This document shows, one piece after another, positions 46,461 through 57,479 of a DNA stretch of 64,000 nt. The position numbers and the translations under genes were made by a program. Source of the stretch: Paraphoma chrysanthemicola (lineage: Eukaryota > Ascomycota > Dothideomycetes > Pleosporales > Phaeosphaeriaceae); assembly GCA_020744225.1 (NCBI GenBank), contig JAGMWG010000001.1:806001-870000 (forward strand). The letters are read 5' to 3'. The stretch's first letter is position 1, and every line of letters begins with the position of its first letter. Under the pieces are notes generated by a model. The model was not told where the DNA came from, did no database searches, and was given only the letters and a program-made list of their open reading frames with translations.

Positions 46461-47288
46461 GGCAATGTTAGATGCTCGGGGAGGGGCCAGCGATTGATTT
46501 ATCGAGGAAACGTCAGACCCTTCGGCAGCATTAGGCGGCACACAATAAACCGGGTGTACCAAAACTACGTACACTCATAGAAGGTACCTTGTAGAAGAGA
46601 CTTCTAAGCTAGGTATATAATGAAAGGAAGAGAGAAGAGGATTATGGGATACAAATATAGCGAACAAAGGGGAAAAATGCATATACAAAGTCGAAGAATC
46701 TTTCATCTCTATGATACTTGGTTGTATGAATATGCTGTGCCGGCTGAAGAAAGTCGCAGCACAGAGAGAACACGATGACCTTACTTTGCACGGCGACAGC
46801 AAGGACTGTAGAGGCCGTAGAGAGTTAAAAAGTTCAGAGTAATCAATCGGAGGTCCTAATGAGTCGCCTGGCGAAAGTTTCAGGCGATGCAGGCCCACTG
46901 CGTGGAAGTTAGTTGGTGAGAGTTCATATATAAGATGTAAGACTATATGGAAAAGGTTTCAGATGAAAGAGCTTACAGTATCTATGGCGGTTGCAGATGG
47001 AAGATCAAAAAGCACCTGTGACAGCAAAACTCCGATTACAGTGGCATGTAGAGCCGCGCGTGGAGCTGATTAGTTTTTGTTTACCGTGCCACATTGCTAC
47101 CTCGATAATCCGATTCATTGCCATAGATCTTACCTGGACGATATCATGAATATGCGTAGCATGCGTACTACCAAAAAAATCCCCGAAAGGCTTGTAGCTT
47201 TCAACTCTAGTGTCCCGGCTGCAGCTGTTGTCGCTCGTCGGTCTGAGAACAAGTTAGGCTAACATGAATGACCAATTAGTGGCTACAA

Positions 47289-47338
47289 ATTAGGAATAGA
47301 GCAAACGTCGCATTTGCGACCTTTGCTCTATTCCTAAT
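47289..47338. repeat. Near-perfect 50-nt inverted repeat (hairpin)
   Basis: Arms of 17 bases, ATTAGGAATAGAGCAAA and TTTGCTCTATTCCTAAT, pair without mismatch. After one C/C mismatch, GTCGC and GCGAC pair around an ATTT loop. Confidence 0.9.
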
Positions 47339-47997
47339 GTGTACGAGGGGCTTGTGTCGATCTGCACAGCTCCAAATATATTCGCGAACCAGACAGATCA
47401 TAACACTTGTATTACATCCAGAAGCGATGAATGGCATGGAAAAGAAGCGCGCATTGCGGCGTTGCGGTATGGTGATCGGAGTGTGCATGGGAAAGCAGCG
47501 AGAGCCTTCGGACTGCTTTGTAGATACGAACACATCTCATATCCTTCCACTCAAACCTTCGATTGAAGTTCTCCACTGAGTGGTCCATACTAAATGCGTG
47601 CGGTCAAAGCAGTTGATGACGCCGGCCGTGGTTGTTGTACGTAGGCGTGTGAAAGGGAAGGTGCGGCTTTGAGTTCGAAGCATGTTCGGAAGAGTGAGGG
47701 GTGCGACATGTAGATAGCTTTGACGCGGCCCGCTCTCTTAGCCGGTCGAGCTTAGTCAGGCTCCGTGCACGTGTCAAGCGGCAGGCGACCGCAGACCTGT
47801 CAAGCACCGGATTTCACGCTGCACCGCCAGGACTGTGTCTCTCGTAACTAAACTCCGTAAGCGCAGCCGCCAAGCGTGCAGCCCGTTTCAATGTGGCGCC
47901 GATGGATTTGCTTCGAGATGGTGCACGGTTCAATCTTTGTTGCCTGCTCGAGTTGCCTGCTCGAGTGTGCACGCGACACCGCATGGGGCTTCCAACG

Positions 47998-48157
47998 CTT
48001 GCGCCTGCTCTGACCAATCTCCTAATCACATGTAGCTTCAGAACTGAAACCCTGCGTTCTGCATGCAGCCTCTTTCTCAATACCGGGTACGACAGCGAGC
48101 AAGACCGCGCTACTGCGGCTCTGCGACGTCGGTAGTGATGTTCTCCGTGGCGTAGAG
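47998..48157. repeat. Dispersed repeat, copy 2
   Basis: Partner of 29125-29305. Both copies share GACCGCGCTACTGCGGCTCT and the surrounding ~130 bases at lower identity. Confidence 0.65.
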
Positions 48158-48457
48158 CCACGGCTGGCAAGTTATCTCGCGGTAACAGGAAGCAGGGACG
48201 AAGCGCCCGAGAACTTTACACTGACTGTTGACGAGTTATAGGATTGCTCCATCCCGAGCTGACTCAAGACAATATGAATCTAATAAGTCGAACGACTTTC
48301 GTGTGTTCATTTCATGTATTGATCCAATTCCTAACCCTAGTTTGTTGCCATCCGCCAACCATGTTTACTTCAGGTTTTTCCCACATCCTTCAAGGCCATG
48401 GCCCCACCTTTTCACCTCTCAGATTACCCAGGACTGGATCGTCACGTATCAAGCAGT

Positions 48458-48858
48458 ATGGCACCAGTCAAATCAAGACTGTGGCTTTCTGCTTGCGTCC
48501 TCGCAAGGATTGAGGCGGCATCAATCCCTCCATCTGCAACCCCACTTCAGCCTCGTCAGACTGGTCTAGGGAAGAAATCATTACACTTATCAGCGTGCTC
48601 GTTGTTATTTGTGGAATTTCCATCACATTAGCAGTAACTCTGCCTAACTTCCGTCGATGATTGTGTAGCTTCAGACGTAAGTCCGGCCACGGAGTCTGCC
48701 TGACTCTTCTTTAATATGCTGACCCGTCTCGCTAACATTGTGGTAAATTTGCATGGCGTCGAACAGCGATAGGCCAAGAGCAGTTGCAGAGACAGTATGA
48801 AAAGTTCGTCAGATTCCAGGTATATATGCAATTAGCGGAGGGAAATCTCAGGCAGTAA
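48458..48858 (+). pseudogene. Small membrane-protein family, member 2 (pseudogene)
   Basis: The gene parts are all present in order: an ATG at 48458, a signal-peptide-like LWLSACVLARIEAAS, the segment SDWSREEIITLISVLVV with the membrane helix, a splice donor GTAAGT at 48677, an acceptor at 48766 and the exon 2 remnant YEKFVRFQVYMQLAEG up to TAA at 48858. However, the signal peptide and the membrane helix are in different frames (one base lost in the run after SATP, near 48555), and TGA stands where the family has a Trp or Lys codon after FRR. Two independent lesions mark a dead copy. Confidence 0.8.
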
Positions 48859-49688
48859 TTTTGGTGAATTCATCTCGACGTCAGTTTGGGCAAATGTATG
48901 AATTCTGGCAACGCGGCGAGGAAGTTGCCAACTGTCTAGGAAATTAGCAACGTGCGTCTGGAAATGCAGGATAAAAGTTTTTTACTCGTACATGCCTCTT
49001 CGACTGGTAGTAAAATCTACACTCCGATAGTTCACTGAGGCTCACTTGACAAACGATGGAAGCTGAGCGCCGCACAACGCCAACCAGTCTCGTAGGGAGA
49101 ACAATGTCGCAAGCTCAAGTCCGGCAATGAACCTGTCCAATCAGTGAAATGTAGTGGAATCAGAGCGAAGAACAGAGAGAACGCTTCTTGTTGGCTTACT
49201 TCGACCGTGCATACGCAGACCTGGCGGATGCAGCTTGGCCTAGCCAGGCTGCTGGGCACAAAGAATCGACAGCAATGGCACGGGTCCCAATCGGGAGCTT
49301 CTGCTAAGATCGCTGAGGTCATCCTGATTTGTAGGTCAACGGTGATTCGCTAACAGGAGCGTACGGAGCAAAAGCCTGGCGATTGGTTGCCGCGCTAGAT
49401 AGAATTGGAGCTGTTCGTAACGCATCATGCAGGTCCATGCAATGCAGGTTCATGTCTGAATCGGCGGTGTCCAGTTCACCGAAGCAGACGCAGCCCACCA
49501 CGCGTTTGACTATATCACAAGCTCGATACCATGGAACCACCATTACACAAAATCCTACCTCCTTCGAGACTTTGGCATTTATTGCGAATTAATTCTGGAT
49601 ATCGCCCACTTTCTTTGTCGTTGTGTTCACGTTTGACGACCCGTGACTTTCTAGCATTCACCTTCCACCTCATCGCTTATCTATACGA
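48859..49688. other. Spacer within the array
   Basis: No further family copy or other gene recognised. Confidence 0.45.
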
Positions 49689-50032
49689 ATGTCTCCCTTC
49701 AGCATCGCACTCCACCTTGTCGTTTCCTTTATTGTCCACGCCAATGCCGCCCCTATTGAGCCACCAAACACTCCCGCATCAACCACAGCCTCATCTTGGT
49801 GGTCAAGGCAGGACATCCTGACCCTAGTCAGCGTCATCGTCGCCATTGGCGGCATCTTCATCGTGTTGTTCATTTCTCTACCGAAATTTCGTACTTGGTT
49901 TTCCAGCCCTTACATGAGTAAGCTCTGCTTTGAAAGCTCTTAACGTGTGCTAATCATGTTCGAGATTGCATGGCGCGTAGACACGAATCATCAAGACGTC
50001 GGCGACAGCAGGGATACGAAGAGTGGGTGTAG
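49689..50032 (+). CDS. Small single-pass membrane protein, tandem family member 3 (shortened)
   Basis: Exons 49689-49917 and 49965-50032 (GTAAGC, GCTAAT branch, GAG acceptor) give 98 aa. A signal peptide (IALHLVVSFIVHANA) ends before APIEPP. TASSWWSRQDILTLVSVIVA begins the membrane helix, which ends at FISLPKFRTWF. Exon 2 gives NCMARRHESSRRRRQQGYEEWV and then TAG. Beyond the TAG the same frame continues FQEWRDVVERRDGVQ to TGA at 50080, which is exactly the C-terminal helix of the other members. So this is a recent nonsense mutation: either a truncated but expressed protein or an early pseudogene. Confidence 0.62.
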
Positions 50033-51595
50033 TTTCAGGAATGGCGGGATGTGGTTGAGAGAAGGGATGGGGTGCAATGAGTAATGCACTCAGGAGAGTG
50101 ACGATTGGAAAAGGGTGGTGAATAGTATGGGTAACTGGGCGATCATGCCGCATTCTTCCTAAAAGAAAGACTACCAGAATCGACCACAGTCAAACGAATA
50201 TTTGTAGTATAGTGTCTTTATCGTCTTCTGCCGACCTACCATACTTTGCAGGTGTCGCAGCAACGTCTTGTATGTTGCAGTCAATTAAAAGTGAACATAA
50301 GTCAATATCGCAATTCGAGCCATGCGCAAGACTGAGATATTATAGCTAGGAGATTCAAAATGTCTTCAAGTCTACGTATTGGAAACTGTTTCGTGGTTGG
50401 AAGTTGTGTCAGTGGTCAAGGCTGAACACAGGCGCGACCACGTAGGAACCACCTCTGGGAAACCGGTCCGCCAGGGCTCTGCAAGCTTGGATTTTGCAGC
50501 GGTGGCGTAGAAGGTAATTGCGCAAAACTATTCGTTGCAAATGGAATCGAAAGAAATCTTTTGTAAGCCATTACCATTTGCAACACTTCTTCCAAGTAGC
50601 CGCCTCAGTTTAAACTCTCTTCGAGGTCGGCAGAGATTATGGTCGTTGAACACGCGCTGCGCTCAGCACCACTTATTACACTGCTCCCAATCGTCCATAC
50701 GCGCCACTACCTAGGTATTTACCTTGTCGCCAAGGCTACTGACCTTGGGAAGCGTAAGCATCATGACTCCAGTGTTGGCAGTGTGAGGCAGCTTCGAGGG
50801 ACTATCGCCAGCCCCAGCCTTCCGAGTGCTGGCTTTACAGGCTTACAACCTGCTTCTTCGCCCATGCTGAGGACAAAGGACATGATGTTTTTCCCCAACA
50901 AACCACACAGCAGAAAGACTGGGAGGGCCACAAATACTATCAGCCTTCTCCAAATAGTCCCATGCGCCACGAACCTTTGTTGTTCTTTAGAAAAGTGCGT
51001 CGCTAACCGTTTCTGCCGCTTCCAGGCAGCAGCTCTCACCAATCATACGCTAACACATCGAAGGCCTAAGTTCTACCCTTTAACCTCGTGGCTTGACTGT
51101 TGTATTGCAAGACAATCCGCATATTGCTTCAAGCTAACCACACCTTAGGACGTTGAATTCCTTGACCTCTGGCCACGGAGCGAGTAGGAAATGTAGGACT
51201 GGGCTTTGGACTAGGAGTACTCATCGGCTGCGAGGCCGCAAAACTCGACGTCGCCCTGCAGAAATGGCTGCCCAGCCGCAGATCCATCACACGAGAAGTC
51301 GTAACTGTGGCTTGCAGGGTATCTCTAGCCCCACCATGGCCTTTCGGAAATCGGAGACTTCGCAGGTAATTTACCTACGCTGTCACCCAGCGGCCATATT
51401 GCTATAAGTTCCAATTTTCTGATCAATCTTAGCTTTCGCTTTTCCCATTATTTCACCACGCGGAAACACCACGGAGCTTAGCATTAATTGAATTCTCTCT
51501 AAAACCCTTTTGTATCTTGTACCAACCTTGTCTCCTCATCACCAGCATCATATATCATCCCATCGTAGCTGTTCCGGTCGTCGAATACTTCCGCC
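50033..51595. other. Spacer within the array
   Basis: 1.5 kb. No family copy recognised. On the minus strand an open frame near 51042-50761 has a short stretch resembling cytochrome oxidase subunit VIa (see findings). Confidence 0.4.
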
Positions 51596-51984
51596 ATGAC
51601 AATAATTCCCTTACTCACACTTGCCCTCACGTCGACTTTGTCATTTGCTCACGCAGCGCCAATTCCGCCATCACAAAATTCTTTTTCGTCCTCGTCTTCT
51701 TGGTCGAAACAAGACATCATCACTCTCATTGGTGTCCTAGTCGCGGTGTTAGGGATATTGCTCACCTTGCTTCTCGCCTCGCCGACACTTCGTCGAAAAC
51801 TACTTTATCCTTGCAGATGTAAGCCAAGGTACCCAAAGTGCTCGAATATCTGCTTTACTAATACTTCCGAGATTGTCTAGCGTTCCACCAAAATGCTGCG
51901 AGGCGCCAGATGCGCCGGAAGTATGAGGAATTCAAGAGGTTTCAAGCGTATGTGGAGTTGGTTGAGGCACTAGAGGGTCTATGA
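51596..51984 (+). CDS. Small single-pass membrane protein, tandem family member 4
   Basis: Exons 51596-51818 and 51881-51984 give 108 aa; the intron has a perfect TACTAATAC branch sequence. A signal peptide (IPLLTLALTSTLSFAHA) precedes APIPPSQNSF and a serine run, then SSWSKQDIITLIGVLVAVLG starts the membrane helix ending LLLASPTLRRKLLYPCRS. Exon 2 (104 nt, nine bases shorter than its relatives) gives FHQNAARRQMRRKYEEFKRF and then QAYVELVEALEGL. The conserved cysteine after the intron is replaced here (SFHQ instead of YCIA), while the one before it (PCR) is kept. Confidence 0.8.
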
Positions 51985-53026
51985 TTCATTATTATTTCAG
52001 ATGGCATGGTAATCCATACGCCGTATGGGGTTCTTTTCTACGTTGTGCTAATGCAAACGCTTTTCCTAACGTTGAGATGGCTATAAGGTAGTCTATATGA
52101 GCATACGAAAATGTAGAACTAATTCCAGTCAATGGACCTATACTTACATGGTTGGTGAAGTTATCATTCTCAGACTATGCTTCCGCAATTTATCGAGTGG
52201 ACTGTGACCCGAACAAATGTGTAGATACGGTGTGAAATTTTTGCGAAGCGATGCGCAAGGCCGAAATGTGAGCTACCTTCCTCTGTGCTACTCTGCGCCT
52301 CTCACGACCTCGAAAGAGAGTTGAATGGCATCTGCAAAATGAGAATTTCGAACACCAGGCTGAAATAACATGCGCGATGCATGGGGGTAAGCTACTTTTG
52401 AACCTTCGTCAACGGGCAGGGCTGAGCAACCTCGGTTCGCGCGCGAACGAGGCTGAGCATTTTGGTCCCCAGGCGCGTGGCCCAGGCTGTGTGTGTCTGG
52501 TAGGCCCTTGGTGCGTCCTTGCACACTTCATTGGCTCTCGACATGAACAAGACATCAGCCCTCCACTACAGCGGATTAGAGCGGAGGAGAGCGGCGCTGG
52601 CTTCAGCGAATCAGAGACGCCCACAGCGCTGAACCTTGGAAACCATAGCTCGCCGCGAGGCAGAGTGGCCCAGAAGACACGAGGTAACCCCGCCAAGCGC
52701 ATGCCCGCTGGACGGGTGGGCTCTCTATCGCAATACTCCGCATTAGTCCGCATGCGAAGGAGGCGAGGGGCAGGCTATTCATCGCTGCTTCTGGCACTTC
52801 TTGGAAAGACATCAGCAGGATGGTGAGAGGACTTAAATACCTGCAAACGTCGTCAAGACATGTAAGTATAGCACCACTGCAACTTGAACCTACCTTCCTG
52901 ACTCTGTTGACAACACATCCATGATTGTATCTGGCTTCGAATATTCGCCATTTCCTATACTACCCCATCCAAATTGTGCAACCAACAGCCTTGCACCAAT
53001 CGAGCTCGGCACGTGACAGATTTACC
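51985..53026. other. Spacer within the array
   Basis: About 1 kb; the middle (52400-52800) is GC-richer than its surroundings, with no supported gene. Confidence 0.45.
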
Positions 53027-53414
53027 ATGAAACTCCGACTTTCACGCATCATCCTCTTCATCCTCCTCTCTACAGTCACCTATGCGGCACCTATACCCTC
53101 AACCACTAGCCCCAACTCCTCATCACCTGGCTGGTCCAAAGAAGAAATCATCACGCTCATCAGCGTCCTGGTCGCCGTGTCCGGCATATTCACCACGTTA
53201 CTCATCGCAGTGCCTGCGTTCCGTAGTTGGATCTTTCAGCCTTGTACATGTCAGTATAAATCCCGGAACGATGAGCATTTCCAAATGCTGATGTCCGTTA
53301 GTCTGTATTGCGCGCCAGAAAGCGAGCCCGAAGAACCAATTGCAGCAGCGTTATGAAGAATTTATGAGGTTTCAGGAGTACATGGAATTGGCCAGACGGC
53401 GGACTGGATCATGA
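53027..53414 (+). CDS. Small single-pass membrane protein, tandem family member 5
   Basis: Exons 53027-53249 and 53302-53414 give 111 aa. I chose the TTAG acceptor at 53301 because it gives FCIARQKASPKNQLQQRYEE, the family pattern, and a 113-nt exon 2. A signal peptide (LSRIILFILLSTVTYA) precedes APIPSTTSPNSSS, then GWSKEEIITLISVLVAVSGI and LLIAVPAFRSWIFQPCT. The C-terminus is FMRFQEYMELARRRTGS. The two cysteines PC-T-F-C flank the splice junction. The donor is GTCAGT, weaker than in the sister genes. Confidence 0.8.
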
Positions 53415-54527
53415 CTCAAGAAATTGACGACGAAATGTATAGAATAAGGAGGCGAGTGGTGTGAGGATATTGATAGAATGGGAGTACTGAATAGAAGTTT
53501 TCTAAAGTATGCTGCAAATGTGTTGATCTATTTACCTGAGCTGAATCACATGACGCATTAATTCTTTCTACCACGATAGCTCCTGCTGATGTTGGTTCGT
53601 ATGCATCGTACATTTACTGTCGATGCGCATGATCACATTTTAGTATCGCAAATTGCTTGTTACCTGAGTGTAATTGGTCGAACTCATGGTGAGACAGCGG
53701 CTTTCTGGATTTGACTTCTCCCAGGGGAAAATTATCAAAGGCGACAGCATCGAAGAGTCGGTGGCGTAGTAGATTGTGCTTGGCAGAAGGCTGTGAAGTC
53801 TGCGACGCCATTTATCAGCCGGCTCGTCAAGACTTTTCGGTGAGAGAGGATAGGGCTTAGAAGCCCCCGGCTTCTTTCCAAGGGTCATGCGTCGAGAGTA
53901 TGCTGAGTAGTGGGCGTTGGCTGAAGGCCGAAGTGCCTTATGATAAAGGGCTTGTCGGAGAGAGATCGTGCTAAGTTACCAGCGTAAATAGACGTGTGTT
54001 GGGAGTGCTTTCAAAAAAAAAAGTAAGCAAAAGACACATTAGCCAGAAGATCTGAACAATGCTTAGTGGTACTTAAGGCAAGGTAAAGGTCTACATGTAA
54101 GGCCATGTGGTTGCGACGTGTGAGCGTACCTTCGGAGGATAACGAAAATAATGTTGCGCATCTGGACGTGCTTTTTACACTCGGTTATACAGCGAAACAC
54201 TGGTCTATCTCTCGGATCTGTGCAAGCATTAAGCCTGCATTAAGCCTGCACATCTGTGCTCCCTTACCGGAAGGCGTTGTCCATTTGACCGCCCGCTGGT
54301 ACATGATTCAACAAATTCAGCTCAAATACAACGGCATCTGACCATGAAATACCTTTTACGACAGCATCGGCAGTCCTCATTCCTCTTGCAAATCGACAAA
54401 GAACTTGCTTCGAGTTTGACTTGGTTTTCTCCGTCTAGATCTCGCGTTTCTCTCCCGCGGACAGCTTCGTCAGGCCGCATTCCTCCCACCAATAGCATCC
54501 CGACTCAGCACATACCACCTCTCAGGA
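53415..54527. other. Spacer within the array
   Basis: No family copy recognised. An 11-base unit (GCATTAAGCCT) is repeated twice near 54226-54247. Confidence 0.45.
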
Positions 54528-54914
54528 ATGATTATCGCCGGTCTACGTTTCCACGTTCTCGCATCTAGCCTGGCTCTCGCTCACGCAGTACCTACCCCGC
54601 CGACCCCAACCCCAGCCTCGTCTCACTGGTCCAAAGAAGACATCTTCAGCCTGGGAAGTGTACTCGTCGCAATATGTGGCATTATTGTCGCGCTACTAAT
54701 CGCCTTTCCAAAATTTCGGAAATGGCTTTACGGTCCATGCAGATGTACGTCTATGAAACGAGCCTGCCTTATCCTCGGATGTGTATCTAACGCATCGCAA
54801 GACTGCATCGCGCGCCGACAAAATTTCGCCCGTGAACGAATGCGCAAAAAGTATGAAGAGTTCGTGAGGTTCCAGACATATGTGGAGTTGTCAGAGGGTC
54901 GGGACGAGCCGTGA
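54528..54914 (+). CDS. Small single-pass membrane protein, tandem family member 6
   Basis: Exons 54528-54744 and 54802-54914 give 109 aa. The 57-nt intron (GTACGT, TCTAAC branch, AAG acceptor) is a multiple of three and has no stop, so an unspliced message would code for a 128-aa form with an extra loop containing three cysteines. The spliced form matches the family: a signal peptide to ALAHA, then VPTPPTPTPASS, HWSKEDIFSLGSVLVAICGI, FPKFRKWLYGPCRY and CIARRQNFARERMRKKYEEF, ending VRFQTYVELSEGRDEP. Confidence 0.8.
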   Translation: MIIAGLRFHVLASSLALAHAVPTPPTPTPASSHWSKEDIFSLGSVLVAICGIIVALLIAFPKFRKWLYGPCRCTSMKRACLILGCVSNASQDCIARRQNFARERMRKKYEEFVRFQTYVELSEGRDEP

Positions 54915-55725
54915 CGGAGGTGTACTAACTTACGTTAGTGTTGGGCGCGGACTAAGATCCGGGGTTAGGTCAATGGATTGAACGATAGAGCGTGGAGCTT
55001 GAATACATGCAACAACAAAACTAGGGTGCAAGTGGACTGTGATACAAACAACAAATGAAGTTGTTCCTGGCAGTAGTACGGTTTCTGTCGTTCAATAGCG
55101 GGCTATGCTTGTGCGAGTTCTGAACTTGCCGGAACGGTGGCGCTGAACGTGTGATTCGTCCGCGCCACTCAAACCACCGCGTAATGTCCTGCACAGCCAT
55201 AATTGTCGCTATCGTAATTGAGCGGGCTTCGCTGTCATGGAGGGCCAGCGCTTGTTTCTTATGCGACTGTTGGCAGCGATCTGCGAGCTGGTTTGGGTCA
55301 GCCTCAGGCGCGCGTGTTAGACCAATGCCTCTACCTATTCGACGCCCCAAGGTCCGTCGGGTAGCAGTGCTGCAGGCTCAGTCCCACGCTCCCAAAGACT
55401 GGCTGGCGCTGTCCTGGAGCACCAGCCATGGGCCGTCCCCTCCTCCGGGTCGCGTGGGTTCTGTCCGAAAGCAGTCAAAACTCGAGTCTGCGAAAGTAAT
55501 GGCAGTTGTCTCTCATCAGTCAAATACCTCGACCATCCGCATATCAGCCATGACCTCCAGAAAGGTTCAACCTTTGAGACACGCTCCATCAGCAGCCGCC
55601 AATCCTCCTGCTGGCTCTGTAATTTTCGTTCTTTCCCCCGCACGTCTCATAGTCAGCGCACCGTATCGCGAACCACCATCAGCAGTTCCGATACGACACT
55701 ATCCGAGTCGACACAGAGACCAGCT
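54915..55725. other. Spacer within the array
   Basis: No family copy or other gene recognised. Confidence 0.45.
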
Positions 55726-56129
55726 ATGATGTCTTTGCTTCATCTAGCTCTCGCGTTTGTGGTATGTATTCTTACCACGGCGTATGCTGCACCAACCCAA
55801 ATACAAGGGAGCCCATCTCCGCCTTTATCCCAGAATTCCTCCTCTTGGTCTAAGGAGGCAATCCTTACTCTTGTCGGCATCCCCATCGCCATCATCAGTA
55901 TCGCTGCCGCAATGCTGTTGGCTTCGTCAAGACTACGCCAAGCGGTGTACTATCCATTTCGGTGTATGCATACAGCACCACGCGTCAGGGATATGAGAAG
56001 TTGACTTTTTTTCTAGACTGCTTGGCGCGCCGGCAAGAAACGCATGAAAACCAAGTTCGACAAAAATATGAAGAGTGGCGCAAGTTTCAGGAGTGGCTGG
56101 AAATGACTGGCGGGACGCATGGTTTTTGA
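55726..56129 (+). CDS. Small single-pass membrane protein, tandem family member 7
   Basis: Exons 55726-55963 and 56017-56129 (GTATGC...TTCTAG) give 116 aa; a second ATG follows directly at 55729. A signal peptide (LALAFVVCILTTAYA) precedes APTQIQGSPSPPLSQNSS, then SWSKEAILTLVGIPIAIISI and the helix end LLASSRLRQAVYYPFRY. Exon 2 gives CLARRQETHENQVRQKYEEW and RKFQEWLEMTGGTHGF. It is closest to member 8 in its AAPTQ start and its VGI helix. Confidence 0.8.
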
Positions 56130-57479
56130 GATGGTTGTGAGACGAGGACAAGAAGGGAATGTAAAACAAATAGTCAGGTAGCAAGGAGACAGTATAAGAA
56201 AGTGTTTGCAGACAGAATTGAAAACGTGCCTGGTACTTGCTACTGTGGTTTCGTTGTCGTGACGAGCACGTCTTGGTCCACAATGCCTTGAATACTGTAT
56301 GTGGGCGGGTCGCATCGAATCGATGTCGAATTGTGCGGCAGGCTGGGAAGCTGATGACTCTGATGATTCAACAGTTCCATGGGCCGTGCTTCATTGTTGA
56401 CGGGAGAAGGCTATAAAATTTGCGGCACCGTTGTTCTTCCGGCTTCGTAAGCTGGACTGGGACTGGATTGGATTGTGCTGGCTGCGCAGTCGCGTCGGCA
56501 CGGGAGGGCCGTTTGCTGGCCGTAACGGCGCAGTCTCTATATTGTGTCTGATGGAAACTGCTGTGTCGTCCATGAGCCCCCAGTCCGCATGGCACGCATG
56601 CTGGCCTTTTGGACGGGCCCCTTGGACTTGGAAAGATGGCTTGCCATTTGCAAGCGAGCTGCAGAGGACGTGAGTCGTGTTCGGCGGCGCGCACACTTAC
56701 TCGCCTTGTGTCCAGGACGGTCCACCTTTTGACAGGCACAGCGGAAGCAGCCATGGTCTTGTTATTCTCGAAGCCAATTGGCTCGTGAATTTTGCACTAC
56801 CGACGATCCAGCGCCTTGGCGGACTGTGCTCGATTTGTCGGATCAGGCTGGATGGGCTAAATGCCACTGAAATATGGAGAAGCTGAGTGATTTTCGCGAA
56901 ACCGGTGACCTGGCGGCTTTGTGGTGTGCGCTCAGAATTATGTGCTCCGAATCTGTGTTCAATGTGGCGTTGCAGGGTGCGTCTGAGGAGACGCTAGCTA
57001 GGCCCCAGGAATTGGCCAACTGGCGTACTGGCAGGGGGAACGCGTTTGTCTGTCCAATGAATAATCCACTTGCCTCGAAAGTTGGCTGAAGGCTTACCGG
57101 GCACCGTGGCATTGTTCATCCCAACTAGCCTATCTGGGCAGGAAACAACAGCTTCTACACATAATGCCTGCTCTGTAGCACCGCTCGTGGTGGGAGTTCT
57201 TAGTCCGCCGACAATGGCCCTGGTCCACCGCCTCCGATGTATGTCTGCCTTCGCATTCAAATACATTGACTTCTCCAGCTGCAAATGCGTCTTCGAATAT
57301 CCCTCAGCCTCAGCCTCTAGAGTCAGCAACCGTAATTTGTTCTCCACATTGTTGCTATTATCGCATTGATTTTTTAAGTCCTCTCTTGGACTTGCCCAGG
57401 CCGCCCACCACATCTTTAAGGCCAACACACAATCGAATAGACGGCAAACTCAACCGATCTTGCAAGCGACGTTCATGTC
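56130..57479. other. Spacer within the array
   Basis: 1.35 kb; several GC-richer blocks but no supported gene. Confidence 0.45.

Larger units (their letters stand above)
46461..48457. other. Long spacer with hairpin and repeat copy 2
   Basis: 2 kb between array members 1 and 2 without a supported gene. It holds the 50-nt hairpin (47289-47338) and the second dispersed-repeat copy (47998-48157). Confidence 0.5.

Noticed and set aside
47939..47964. 13-bp direct duplication TTGCCTGCTCGAG twice in a row
   Set aside because: Real but tiny; consistent with ordinary slippage.
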